Shown here: positions 34,414 through 43,173 of the stretch, piece by piece | Position numbering within the stretch: position 1 is the first letter of the stretch | Layout of the letters: every line of letters begins with the position of its first letter | NCBI GenBank assembly: GCA_963729815.1 | Contig: CAVSPU010000004.1 | Coordinates: forward strand, 434,001 to 498,000 | Origin: DAHUXN01 sp963729815 | Lineage (GTDB): Bacteria; Acidobacteriota; Terriglobia; Acidiferrales; UBA7541 | Direction: 5' to 3' | Length of the DNA: 64,000 nt | Notes under the pieces: generated by a model | What the model was told of the DNA's origin: nothing | Database searches by the model: none | The model's input: the letters and a program-made list of their open reading frames with translations, nothing else | Position numbers and translations under genes: made by a program

Positions 34414-35820
34414 ATGGGCAGCCACGCGACCTTTTCGCATCGCATTTTGATAGTTGAGGACGAAGAGAATGCCCGTAAAGGCTACGAAGCCCTCCTCCGC
34501 AAATGGGGCTGCGAAATCCTCGGCGTCGGCTCTGCGGAAGAAGGTCTCGCGCAATTCCCCGACTTTCAGCCTGCTGTTATCCTCGCTGACGTTGAGCTTC
34601 CCGGCATGAACGGCCTCGATTTCCTGATCCAGGTCCACCAAACCTCGCCGGAGACTCCCGTCATCATTATTACCGGACGCGGAAGTGACGAGCGCGCCGT
34701 GCAAGCGATCGAGGCTGGAGCGTTTTGGTACATCGAGAAGCCTCTGAAAGCCCCTGTCTTGCGTTCGCTTCTCGATCGCGCCATGGGCAAGGTCCGCGAC
34801 CTCAAGCAAGTCGCCGCACTCACTCGCCAGTTGCGCGATGCCGGCCGCCTGGGCGAATTAGTTGGTGCGTCGAAGTCCATGGCCGCTGTCATGCGCCAGG
34901 TCGAAACCGCCGCTCCTTCCACGGCCTCAGTCCTCATCACCGGGGAGACAGGCTCCGGCAAGGAAGTTGTTGCGCGCGCGATTCACCAGCTTTCACCCCG
35001 CACCAGCCAGCCATTCGTCGCGATCAACTGCTCCGCGATTCCGGAATCCTTGATGGAAAGCGAGATTTTCGGCCACGAGAAGGGATCGTTCACCGGAGCG
35101 GCGGAGCGCAGGCTCGGCTGCTTTGAGCTCGCTGACGGCGGCACGCTTCTGCTCGATGAAATCGGCGAAATGCCTCCGGCCACGCAGTCGAAACTCCTGC
35201 GTGTTCTCGAAGACCATAAAATCCGCCGCATCGGCAGCAAGGTCGAAACCCCGGTCAACGTCCGCGTCTTGGCCGCGACGAACAAAGACCCCCAGCAGGC
35301 CGTCGCGCAAGGCCACCTGCGTCAGGATTTGTATTTTCGCCTTAACGTGTTCCACATTCATCTGCCACCCTTGCGCGATCACAAGGAAGATTTGCCGTCG
35401 CTCATCGATCAGTTGCTCGCCGACATCAATCATAAGCACGCCCGCCAGGCCGCCGGCGTGAATACCGAAGTCATGGAATTATTCAAGGCATATCCCTGGC
35501 CCGGCAACGTCCGCGAACTCCGCAACGTTCTCGAGCGCGCCGCCATCGCCTGCGACGGCGGGCCAATCGGCCGCCAGCATCTTCCCGAAGATTTCGCGCG
35601 TGGGCCTGTGGCCCAATCGAGCGAGCTTTCCGGCCTCCACTTTCCGCCGGGTACGACCGTGGAAGCGGCCGAGCGCGAACTCATTCACCAGACTCTCGCC
35701 GCGACCAATCGAAACAAAACGCGCGCCGCCGAGCTGCTCGGCATCAGCCTGAAAACGCTTCATAACAAGCTGAAAGAGTACGAGGCATCCCGGAAAAATG
35801 CCGCTGAGCCTCAAGAATAA
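34414..35820 (+). CDS. NtrC-family sigma-54-dependent response regulator
   Basis: The 468-residue protein has a receiver (about residues 8-125; phosphoacceptor D59 in LADVELPG, K109), a AAA+ domain (about 148-380) with Walker A GETGSGKE (177-184), GSFTGA (224-229, the Ser variant of the sigma-54 loop GAFTGA), Walker B LLLDEIGE and a Fis-type helix-turn-helix (about 425-460). A TAAATT box ends 8 nt before the ATG and no Shine-Dalgarno is seen, so it may be leaderless. The next gene, its likely cognate kinase, overlaps its end by 23 nt. Confidence 0.94.
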   Translation: MGSHATFSHRILIVEDEENARKGYEALLRKWGCEILGVGSAEEGLAQFPDFQPAVILADVELPGMNGLDFLIQVHQTSPETPVIIITGRGSDERAVQAIEAGAFWYIEKPLKAPVLRSLLDRAMGKVRDLKQVAALTRQLRDAGRLGELVGASKSMAAVMRQVETAAPSTASVLITGETGSGKEVVARAIHQLSPRTSQPFVAINCSAIPESLMESEIFGHEKGSFTGAAERRLGCFELADGGTLLLDEIGEMPPATQSKLLRVLEDHKIRRIGSKVETPVNVRVLAATNKDPQQAVAQGHLRQDLYFRLNVFHIHLPPLRDHKEDLPSLIDQLLADINHKHARQAAGVNTEVMELFKAYPWPGNVRELRNVLERAAIACDGGPIGRQHLPEDFARGPVAQSSELSGLHFPPGTTVEAAERELIHQTLAATNRNKTRAAELLGISLKTLHNKLKEYEASRKNAAEPQE

Positions 35821-37708
35821 ATTCACGCTGGCGACCTCTTCGCTCGTCCTGGTCGTTGTCGCCCTCATCTCCGGCTTGTATGTCGCCAGGCTGACCCGCC
35901 AGGTCATCACACAGGCAAACGACCGCTCCCAGTTCGTGCTCCAGCAGGTTTTTGTCTCCGCACAGGACGCTCTGCGCGAAGCCGCCGATCGCGGCGACGC
36001 TCCCGTCTCGGCCAACCCTCAAGATGTCCACGACTACATCCAGCAAACGCTTGAGAGAAGTCCCGGCCTTTCTACTCTGGTCGAATCCGATATGAGTTTC
36101 TCGCCCACCATTTATGAAATCACGATCACGGACAGCAATGGCCGCGCTCTGGTCTCGAGCGACTCCTCGCTCTCCGGCAAATCCGTTGCCCCGCGCCCGA
36201 GCCTTTCGCAACTCGTTCGCGCGAGTTTCGTCAATCAACTCAAAATCCTTCACGGCCCACCCCAGGTTTACGAAGTCACGCTGCCGTTTAACATCGGCGC
36301 GCAGCCCTTTGGCGAAATTCACGTCGCCATTTCTTCCGCGCTTCTTCGCGACGAAATTTGGCCTGGCTTGCATTCCGCAGCCTGGCTGGCGCTGGGCGCG
36401 GTAATTCTTTCCACTCTGTTCACGGCATTCGTCAGCCAGATGGCACTCGCCCCCCTGTCGCGCATTTCCACGCAGTTGGACCGCATATCTGCCGGCGAAT
36501 TCGATCTCGGACCCGTCGCGCGCACTGGCGAGCTCGGCCAGGTGTCCGGCAAAATCAGCCGCATCGGCCAGCAGCTTCGCGACGTCCGCGAAATTTTCGG
36601 AGCCCTGCGCGAAAATATGAACCAGATCATGGCTGGCCTCGAGGATGGCCTCTTGCTTTTCAACGCCGAAGGCCGCGCCGTTCTCGTCAGCCCCTCCGCC
36701 GGAAGATTTCTCGACGTCGGCTCGGAAAATCTTCTCGGCCACAAAATCGAGGAGATCTTTCCCTCGGATCATCCCGTGGCCATTGCGCTTCAAATTGGCC
36801 CCCATGGTGAATTCACTCGCCAGGGCGCCGAACAAGTGGAAGTCGAGGTCACAAACGGCCTGGGCACGCATCGCATCGGCGCCAGCATGCAGCTCATCCA
36901 AGAAAACGGCGCGAGCATGGGCCTTCTCGTCACCCTGCGCGACCTCGAATCCCTCGAACGCATCGGCTCGCAATTGCAAGTCTCCGAGAGGCTCGCCGCG
37001 CTTGGGCGCGTCACCGCCGGCGTCGCCCACGAAGTCAAGAACCCCCTGAATTCCATGCGTGTATGGCTCGAAGTCCTGAAAGCCAATCTTCCCGCCGAGC
37101 CCGAGCCTCAGCAGGCCGCGAAAATGCTCGACACGGAAATCGATCGTCTCGACCGCGTGGTGAAAACCTTTCTCGAATTCAGCCGCCCGGTGGATCTCAC
37201 GCGCCAGGAGTCCAATCTTCCCGATTTGATGGAAAGCGTGCTCGCCGCCGCCAGGCCTGCGATCGATCGCAACGCCATCCGCCTGGTCAAAGAGATTCCC
37301 TCCTCTTTTCCGCTGCTTGAAATCGATCGCCAGTTGATCGAGCAATCCTTGCTCAATCTGGTTCTCAACGCCTGCGAGGTCATGGAAAAGGGCGGCGTTC
37401 TCACCGTGACACTCAGCCGCACGGCTGACATGGCTGAAATCTCCGTCGGCGACACTGGCCCGGGGATCCTGCCGGAGAATCGCGCGAAAATCTTTCAGCT
37501 TTTTTTCACTACACGCAAGGGAGGCACCGGCCTCGGCCTGGCCAATACTTTCCGGTTTGTGCAACTGCACAATGGTTCGATACAATTTGATACAGAGGTG
37601 GGGCGCGGCACAACATTTCGGATTGAGCTGCCTCTGGCGCATGTCGCCACGATGCCAGCGTCCCAAAATTTTAGAGACTTCGGCCAGCCGTTCGCTAAAC
37701 AGACTTAA
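35798..37708 (+). CDS. Membrane sensor histidine kinase (NtrB/AtoS-type)
   Basis: The 636-residue kinase has transmembrane helices at about 9-31 and 193-213 flanking a periplasmic sensor domain (about 35-190). A HAMP-like segment and PAS domain (about 215-385) precede HisKA with H411 in GVAHEVKNPLNSM and a HATPase_c domain (N-box LNLVLNACEVM, G1 DTGPGILP, G2 GGTGLGLAN). It overlaps the regulator gene by 23 nt, indicating tight co-expression, and a lipoprotein gene starts at the next base. It should phosphorylate the upstream sigma-54 regulator in response to an envelope signal. Confidence 0.94.
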   Translation: MPLSLKNKFTLATSSLVLVVVALISGLYVARLTRQVITQANDRSQFVLQQVFVSAQDALREAADRGDAPVSANPQDVHDYIQQTLERSPGLSTLVESDMSFSPTIYEITITDSNGRALVSSDSSLSGKSVAPRPSLSQLVRASFVNQLKILHGPPQVYEVTLPFNIGAQPFGEIHVAISSALLRDEIWPGLHSAAWLALGAVILSTLFTAFVSQMALAPLSRISTQLDRISAGEFDLGPVARTGELGQVSGKISRIGQQLRDVREIFGALRENMNQIMAGLEDGLLLFNAEGRAVLVSPSAGRFLDVGSENLLGHKIEEIFPSDHPVAIALQIGPHGEFTRQGAEQVEVEVTNGLGTHRIGASMQLIQENGASMGLLVTLRDLESLERIGSQLQVSERLAALGRVTAGVAHEVKNPLNSMRVWLEVLKANLPAEPEPQQAAKMLDTEIDRLDRVVKTFLEFSRPVDLTRQESNLPDLMESVLAAARPAIDRNAIRLVKEIPSSFPLLEIDRQLIEQSLLNLVLNACEVMEKGGVLTVTLSRTADMAEISVGDTGPGILPENRAKIFQLFFTTRKGGTGLGLANTFRFVQLHNGSIQFDTEVGRGTTFRIELPLAHVATMPASQNFRDFGQPFAKQT

Positions 37709-38326
37709 ATGTCGAAACCAGAATCCACCCACCCTCAGCTCTGGTTGACGACGCGCTCCCGCATTCCTGCGGCAGGCGCGGGCAGTCTCCTTGTGGCTGT
37801 CTCCTTCGCGCTTGCCTTTCTCATCTCCGGCTGTAACGGCAAGAAGGTCCATGCGGCCGTGCCGGTTGCCGTTCCAGCGCAGCCCCCGGCTCCGGTCGCC
37901 ACACCGGAGACGACGAAATCCCCCGCATCGATTCCTGCGCCAAGCACTCCTACTCCGAAAAATCTGGTTCCGTCAACCCCGCCGCAAGATCTCTCTCCGC
38001 AGCCCGACAAATTGAAACGGCCCGCCGTTACGCCGCCGGCCTCGGAACCCGAGCGCCCCGAAGCACCGCAAATTTCCCCCCAGCTTTCCGCCACGGATCA
38101 GGCGCAGCTCCAGAAGGAAACCAACCAACTCGTCGCTGATTCCCAGCAGAACTTGCACCGCGCCGACGGCCGCAATCTGAACGCCACGCAGAAAGACATG
38201 ATCGGCAAGATTAATGGACTCCTCGACCAGTCTCGCGACGCAGTCCGCTCTTCCGACTGGCCGAGTGCGAAAAATCTTGCTCAGAAGGCCTACCTTCTAT
38301 CGCTCGAACTCCTCAAGACTCTTTAG
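37709..38326 (+). CDS. Proline-rich lipoprotein following the sensor kinase
   Basis: The 205-residue protein begins directly after the kinase stop with no gap. A signal segment ends in a lipobox FLISGC (Cys about residue 42), so it should be lipidated and anchored in the envelope. A proline/alanine/threonine-rich low-complexity stretch (about 50-125) is followed by a helical C-terminal domain (about 130-205). That part has Gln- and Leu-rich heptads and a DGRNLNATQKDMIGKINGLL core. Homologues are unknown to me. Its position in the two-component operon suggests it may be a sensory accessory. Confidence 0.75.
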   Translation: MSKPESTHPQLWLTTRSRIPAAGAGSLLVAVSFALAFLISGCNGKKVHAAVPVAVPAQPPAPVATPETTKSPASIPAPSTPTPKNLVPSTPPQDLSPQPDKLKRPAVTPPASEPERPEAPQISPQLSATDQAQLQKETNQLVADSQQNLHRADGRNLNATQKDMIGKINGLLDQSRDAVRSSDWPSAKNLAQKAYLLSLELLKTL

Positions 38327-38531
38327 CAACCTTTCGTTTTCAGCGCCTTCATGTCCAGGGCGGCGCGGAACGCACGCCATGTGTCAAGGGCACGGAGATC
38401 CCCTCTTGATGCCAAAGCATTCGCTGCCTTATAGTTGTTTGTACGAATAGCGCGAAATCGCATATTCCGGTTAGCAGATTTGGTTCTGTTTGAAGTAACA
38501 GGAATTGTGTGAACACATTTCGGAGGCTGGC

Positions 38532-39119
38532 ATGAAAAAACTCATCGGACTTGCCGCGTTCTTGCTTATCTGTTCGGTCCCTGTTTTCGCCCAGCAAAAA
38601 CCCAGCAGACAACCGGCTTCACGCCCCGCCCAGCCAAAAAGTTCTCCCGTGGGCCACGGATACATTCCCGCGCACGGCCCCACGCCCGTGCGAAAGCCCG
38701 CACCTCCTCGCAAAGCTACGCCGCCTAAGGAGGGGGGGAACCAGCGCACCAGCTATAAGGATCAACCCGGCCATCCCGAAGCTCCGCACGTCCACGCCGA
38801 TACAGGTAAGTGGGTCGGGCACGATACGGGCCCGAACGATCCGCACTATCATCTGGATCAGCCGTGGCAGCATGGCCATTTTCCCGGCACAATCGGGCGC
38901 GACCATGTGTACCGGATCGAAGGTGGAGGCAGAGACCGCTTCTGGTTCGGCGGCTTCTTCTTCAGCGTGGCCCCGTATGATTACGACGATTGCGCCGACT
39001 GGCTTTGGAATTCCGACGATATCGTGATTTACGCGGATCCGGACCACGTCGGTTGGTACTTGGCCTACAACGTCAGGCTTGGCACTTACGTCCACATAAT
39101 GTATCTGGGCCCGCAATAA
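38532..39119 (+). CDS. Secreted protein of unknown function, His/Pro-rich
   Basis: The ATG at 38532 follows GGAGG at 38522-38526. The 195-residue protein has a clear signal peptide (AQQ cleavage near residue 21). Then come a Pro/Arg/Lys-rich linker, a histidine-rich middle (several H and HxH clusters about residues 65-105) and a C-terminal domain with Tyr/Asp/Trp-rich strands (YDYDDCADWLWNSDDIVIY). The histidine clusters could bind metal, but no family is recognised. It is transcribed alone and followed by a strong hairpin. Confidence 0.72.
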   Translation: MKKLIGLAAFLLICSVPVFAQQKPSRQPASRPAQPKSSPVGHGYIPAHGPTPVRKPAPPRKATPPKEGGNQRTSYKDQPGHPEAPHVHADTGKWVGHDTGPNDPHYHLDQPWQHGHFPGTIGRDHVYRIEGGGRDRFWFGGFFFSVAPYDYDDCADWLWNSDDIVIYADPDHVGWYLAYNVRLGTYVHIMYLGPQ

Positions 39120-39127
39120 AACGCGGA

Positions 39128-39154
39128 AGCGAGGCGCATCCGTTGCGCCTCGCT
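39128..39154 (+). terminator. Strong hairpin downstream of the secreted His/Pro-rich gene
   Basis: AGCGAGGCGCA and TGCGCCTCGCT form a perfect 11-bp stem with a 5-nt loop, starting 9 nt after the gene's stop codon. It lacks a T-run, so termination would depend on stem strength or Rho. Confidence 0.5.
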
Positions 39155-39305
39155 CACCTGCTTCAACCTGCGCTTCCCCGCGGCTGCCATCGTGTGGATG
39201 CCGCGAAAACCGCGGCACAAAAAAATTCGCCTGAACATTCCCGCGCAATCCACGCGCCTTTTTTCTCAGCGGCCCGCCGCCGAAACTTTGCGGTAAGATT
39301 GAGTC

Positions 39306-40490
39306 ATGCAACGCTACGACACCATCGTCGTCGGCGGCGGAATCATCGGCGCGTCGCTCGCATTCGAACTCGCCCGCAAATCGCAATCCGTTCTTCTCCT
39401 CGACCGCCAGGAGCCGGGCCGCGAGGCTTCCTGGGCCGCTGCGGGAACCATTTCGCCCGCTCCCGATCCAGAATCTCCCGCCATCGTTCCTCTCGGCCGC
39501 GAAAGCTATCGCCTCTATCCCGAATTCATAGCTGCCATCGAGCAGGCCTCCGGCAAGTCCGCCGGTTTTCACCCCAATGGCGCGATGGAACTTTTCTTCG
39601 ATCCCCATGGTGAAGCGGAACGCGATGCGCGCCTGCATGAAATTTCCACCTACGACATCGCCGTCGAAGCCATTTCTCTCGACGAAGCGCGGCGCCGCGA
39701 GCCTGCCCTCGGCCCCGCCGTGCGCGCCGCTCTTTGGATCACCGACGAAGCCGATCTCGATCCTCGCGTCCTCACCAGCGTCACGCTCGCAGCCGCGGCC
39801 AGCGCAGGCGTCGAGATTCGCGGCGATTCCACGGTCACCTCGGTTCTCATCGAGAGTGCGCGCTGCGAAGGCGTCCTGGCTGTCCACTCCAAGCCAGTCC
39901 CGTCCGATCCCCATCGCCAGGTCCAAATCAGCGAAAAAATCGTCGCGCGCCATGTTGTCGTCGCCGCTGGTTGGCGCTCCGCGGAAATTGTCGGCGTCGA
40001 ATCGTTCGCGCCCACGCTTCCCGTGCGCGGCCAAATGGTCGCGCTTGGCCACGTGCCCGGCTCGCCGCGAATGATTCTCCGCTCCGGGCACGGCTACATG
40101 GCGCCGCGCGACGATGGCCGCGGCGTCGTCGGCAGCACTCTCGAACCCGGCGCGCTCGACAAGCACCCGACTCCCGCCGGCCTGCGCAAAATCCTTCGTG
40201 CCGCCACGGACATGGCGCCTGCTCTCGCCGAAGCCCCCATCCTCGAAACTTGGGCTGGCTTGCGTCCCGATTCGCCCGATCATCTCCCGATCATCGGGTC
40301 CACGAACATCGCCGGCCTCTTCATCGCCACGGGACACTACCGCAACGGCATGCTGCTTGCTCCCGCGACAGCAAAATATCTCGCCGAATCAATTGTGCAG
40401 GGGAAAATTCCGGCTTACTTCGCGCCGTTCAGCCCACTTCGCTTCGCCAGCTCGACTCACGGCGCTGTGACGCGCGGCGCCACGCGCTAA
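39306..40490 (+). CDS. thiO: Glycine oxidase (thiamine biosynthesis)
   Basis: The 394-residue FAD-dependent oxidase has an N-terminal Rossmann VVGGGIIGASLAFELA motif (about residues 8-23), a EPGREASWAAAGTISP segment, and GATR-like C-terminal FAD-binding LFIATGHYRNGMLLAP, typical of ThiO. ThiO makes the glycine imine used to build the thiazole of thiamine. No other thi gene is nearby. A TAAGAT box ends 6 nt before the ATG with no Shine-Dalgarno, so it may be leaderless. A different D-amino-acid oxidase role is possible but less likely. Confidence 0.87.
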   Translation: MQRYDTIVVGGGIIGASLAFELARKSQSVLLLDRQEPGREASWAAAGTISPAPDPESPAIVPLGRESYRLYPEFIAAIEQASGKSAGFHPNGAMELFFDPHGEAERDARLHEISTYDIAVEAISLDEARRREPALGPAVRAALWITDEADLDPRVLTSVTLAAAASAGVEIRGDSTVTSVLIESARCEGVLAVHSKPVPSDPHRQVQISEKIVARHVVVAAGWRSAEIVGVESFAPTLPVRGQMVALGHVPGSPRMILRSGHGYMAPRDDGRGVVGSTLEPGALDKHPTPAGLRKILRAATDMAPALAEAPILETWAGLRPDSPDHLPIIGSTNIAGLFIATGHYRNGMLLAPATAKYLAESIVQGKIPAYFAPFSPLRFASSTHGAVTRGATR

Positions 40491-40507
40491 TCAAACGCCC
40501 GCCTAAA

Positions 40508-41446
40508 TTAATACGGAATCGGCAATCCCGCCTTGCGCTGCGGTTCACGATTTGGCGGTCCAGCCAGCGTCGACGCCTGTCCGGGGCTTGTAAAATTCGC
40601 TTTCTCCGCCAGTAAATAGAGCGGCCGGTTCAGCATCACGTCCAGCGTCGTCCCGCGCGGCATCTCCGCTTCCGGTCCGCGCGTCAACAATACCGCCATC
40701 AGTCCCGCCGCCGCGCCAATTCCCGCGCCAATCCCCGCGCCCTCGCCGGTACGTGTCGCAATCGCGCCAATTCCCGCTCCAGCAATCGTCGTGTCCGCCA
40801 CCGTTCCCACGTCCTGGCCTTTGCTCGTGTCGCCCTTAATCGTTCCCTCTTTGCCGACGCTTTCGTTTCCGCCCGTGCCCGCGCCCGTCGGTATCGCGTT
40901 AAAACTCGCCTGATATCCGTTCGGCAGAATCACGTTGTTGAGCTTCATCCTGATTTCACCGCGTCCGTGAACGCGCCCCGGCCTTTTCGCCTCGGTCACT
41001 TCCCCGCTCACAAACGACCCCGCTGGAATCACGATGCGACTGTCGATCAAAATCGGAAACAGCGTCTCGAGGTAGACCGGATCGCCTGCTTGCGCACTGC
41101 GTGTGGAAATCGCGTTGTGCAACACCAGTGGCAGGCGTGTCCCCGTCGGCACTTCGATGTACTTGCTCGTCGCGCTCGCTTGTGGCTTGGCAGGATTGTT
41201 TGCGGAAGTCGCCTGTTGCTGTTGTGCTGCGGCTGCCGCTTGCGCCGCCGTGGAGGATGCTTGCGCTGGCGCACCTTTCGCGGCGTTGTTTGCGTCTTTG
41301 GCCGTGCTTGTAGAAGTGCTCGTAGAAGAAGTCGACTGTTGTTGCTGCGCAGGAGGCGGTGTCGTCGTCTGCGCTCTCGCTGTCGCGCCGCTCAACGCCA
41401 GCGCACCGCACAGCGCCACGCTTCGAATTGCATCGCGCAGATTCAT
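40508..41446 (-). CDS. Secreted protein with a TrbI/VirB10-like beta domain
   Basis: The ATG at 41446 has GGAGG 7 nt upstream. The 312-residue product has a signal peptide (about residues 1-26) and a long Gln/Ala/Ser/Thr low-complexity region (about 26-90). A beta-rich domain (about 95-180, with IEVPTGTRLPLVLHNAISTRSAQAGD and VIPAGSFVSGEV cores) resembles the C-terminal fold of VirB10/TrbI. A glycine-rich hydrophobic hairpin (about 222-255) follows. Similar standalone proteins are common in Acidobacteriota. No type IV secretion genes surround it, so conjugation is not implied. Confidence 0.75.
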   Translation of the reverse strand: MNLRDAIRSVALCGALALSGATARAQTTTPPPAQQQQSTSSTSTSTSTAKDANNAAKGAPAQASSTAAQAAAAAQQQQATSANNPAKPQASATSKYIEVPTGTRLPLVLHNAISTRSAQAGDPVYLETLFPILIDSRIVIPAGSFVSGEVTEAKRPGRVHGRGEIRMKLNNVILPNGYQASFNAIPTGAGTGGNESVGKEGTIKGDTSKGQDVGTVADTTIAGAGIGAIATRTGEGAGIGAGIGAAAGLMAVLLTRGPEAEMPRGTTLDVMLNRPLYLLAEKANFTSPGQASTLAGPPNREPQRKAGLPIPY

Positions 41447-41655
41447 CGCCGCACCTCCACGCAAATCTAGTTATCCGATGCCCTGCTTATTCCTCAGGAT
41501 GCCCCTCTCCGCCACCTCTGTCAATCGCCCGCCACGTTGCCTTTGGCCGGGCGACGCGCCAGCGTCGCCAATTCTCGGCTCGCGTTTGACTCTCGTGCCC
41601 GCAGCGCTTACGCTCTCTTCGCAGCGCAACCAACACCCAACGAGGAGCAACGCGC

Positions 41656-41856
41656 ATGGCAAATCTGGCATTGGTCTACGGCATGAGGCTTTTCCCCGCC
41701 ACCGAACTCGCTTCGGTCGGCGACGCCTCCGTGCAGCTCAAGAACGGCAACTCCGGCCGCGTCACCATGCACCTGATCGAAGGCACGCGCGAAGAAATCG
41801 AAGCCACACTCAAGCGATCCCTCGACGCCTTCTTCGACATGTACCCCGAAATCTAG
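41656..41856 (+). CDS. 66-residue conserved-looking hypothetical protein
   Basis: GAGGAG precedes the ATG at good spacing. The 66-residue product is compact, with alternating hydrophobic residues and a C-terminal helix (REEIEATLKRSLDAFFDMYPEI). Codon usage resembles neighbouring genes. It has no recognised domain; it lies divergently from the VirB10-like gene. Confidence 0.6.
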   Translation: MANLALVYGMRLFPATELASVGDASVQLKNGNSGRVTMHLIEGTREEIEATLKRSLDAFFDMYPEI

Positions 41857-42438
41857 CCCCGCAAGATTCTCCGCCCCGGCCGTCTGCGGTTGTGTTCATG
41901 AATTATGTCGGGCACTTACTTCGCCGCCGCCAAAGCGCGGCCCACCCGACGCTGAATCTATTTGACGACCCGGAAATGAAGGTTAGTGAGTTGTCCCCAC
42001 TGCGCCGCAATTCCGCCTTCTTCGTCCTGAGCTCCCATCGAATCGGACACGCAGAAGCGTGGACCCGTCAGCTGACTGCAAACAAAAGGGAAACTTTGCT
42101 ACCCAGAGTGAGAGTCGAACCCCTCGGGGGTATTGATACTACGCAACTTATTCATTTTGCGTTACGCCAAAAACGCTAGAAACGCCTAAATCGCAGAAGT
42201 CGGTTACGCAGCGGTTACGCAGCACTGGTTAGTTTTCGCTCCGGAGATGTCGCATCATTCGCTGGAGGATTGATTCGCTGTAAAGGGAATTACGGTGGGC
42301 GTTCCATCGAATCGGCGAGACGTGAAAGAGACGCCAAAAACCGCACCCTTAAACATCAAAGGGTGCCGCACGCACAAGAAAAAGGCAAAATCGTCTTGGC
42401 CCGCTAAAAGTATCCCACCCGCCGACTCACCCGTCGGC
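41857..42438. other. 582-bp region at the left edge of the genomic island
   Basis: Holds the left 58-bp repeat (42065-42122) and, just inside it, several short GTTACGC-containing motifs (for example GCGTTACGC near 42159 and two GGTTACGCAGC copies near 42202-42223). One more copy lies beside the right repeat at about 46009-46019. Such repeats resemble integrase arm sites. No gene is evident. Confidence 0.45.
42065..42122 (+). repeat. Left 58-bp direct repeat of the tRNA-Leu island (att-like)
   Basis: Matches 46030-46087 without gaps at 50 of 58 positions. The last 26 bases (42097-42122) match the 3' part of tRNA-Leu, including the T-loop region GAGTCGAACCC on this strand, but the rest of a tRNA is not present. 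This is expected of the distal end of an element integrated into a tRNA 3' end. Confidence 0.7.
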
Positions 42439-43173
42439 CTACAATCTCCAGAGTTGAAGTGCAATAAAACCGGCTGTAAAGAATGAATTCGCAACGACGC
42501 AAGCAAGTACGCTTCTAGTCCTATAAAAAAGCAGTCCAGCCACCGACCCAAAAACAACGCCCGCGATTAAGCTGTATGTCGGCCACCAAAGCATGAACAG
42601 CAAGACAGAAATAATCACGGCTGATACGCTTGAAAGGTTTTCCAAGAGCAGCCGTAACAGAACGCCTCGAAAGAAAGCCTCGGACAAACCTGGAAGCACG
42701 AAAATCAGCAGCAGAAGCATTCCAACGCCGCTGCTCCTATCAAAGTTGTCGAACAGAAAGCCGACGGCGGGTGCCGGTTGATAAGCACTTCCTAGGAAGA
42801 AGGTCGGAAATACGGCTAGTAACGCTATGAGTCCGGACAAAAAGCCAAGCGACACATTGCCGATAACCGAACGCTTTGTACCACCTGGCAGCTCGTGGTC
42901 AAGGTCGAACACGCGTCTGAAAGGACGAAAGAAAAACAATATGATTAGTAGCTGGAACGAACAGAAGAGAGGTTGCAGGGCGTCCGAATATTCGGTGACG
43001 ACGCGTAACCGATCGTACTGCCTCGTCAATACGAGATGACGATCGTATGAAGCGGACAAAACTAAGAAAGAAGCGCTGGTCAGAATTAAGAAGAGGGCCG
43101 CATATACCAGCATCGTTAGCCGTCGGCGAGAACCGTACGCACTAAGCTGCGCGGTTTCGGTTGTCACGGTCAT
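42439..43173 (-). CDS. CPBP/Abi-family membrane protein with degenerate active site
   Basis: This 244-residue protein has about seven hydrophobic helices and aligns with the CPBP intramembrane protease/bacteriocin-immunity (Abi) family in its second half. The expected EExxFRG motif reads SEAFFRG (residues 164-170), the expected FxxxH reads FMLWW (193-197, His replaced by Trp), and the third-motif His is replaced by Asn (N229). So only one Glu and the Arg remain and proteolysis is doubtful. It overlaps the stop of the upstream Rhs gene by 4 nt (ATGA). Its base composition is less GC-rich than surrounding genes. An immunity or anchoring role for the Rhs tip is inferred from position. Confidence 0.78.
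   Translation of the reverse strand: MTVTTETAQLSAYGSRRRLTMLVYAALFLILTSASFLVLSASYDRHLVLTRQYDRLRVVTEYSDALQPLFCSFQLLIILFFFRPFRRVFDLDHELPGGTKRSVIGNVSLGFLSGLIALLAVFPTFFLGSAYQPAPAVGFLFDNFDRSSGVGMLLLLIFVLPGLSEAFFRGVLLRLLLENLSSVSAVIISVLLFMLWWPTYSLIAGVVFGSVAGLLFYRTRSVLACVVANSFFTAGFIALQLWRL

Noticed and set aside
35744..37852. Minus-strand open frame of 702 codons
   Set aside because: Antisense to the sensor kinase at 35798-37708; no recognisable domains and composition typical of a shadow.
38619..40337. Minus-strand open frame of 572 codons
   Set aside because: Antisense to thiO and the secreted His/Pro-rich gene, both with recognisable motifs or signal peptide; the long frame reflects high GC.
42097..42122. 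Possible second tRNA
   Set aside because: Only the 3' T-arm and part of an acceptor-like sequence are present; the anticodon and D arms are missing, so it is a tRNA 3' fragment within the left repeat.
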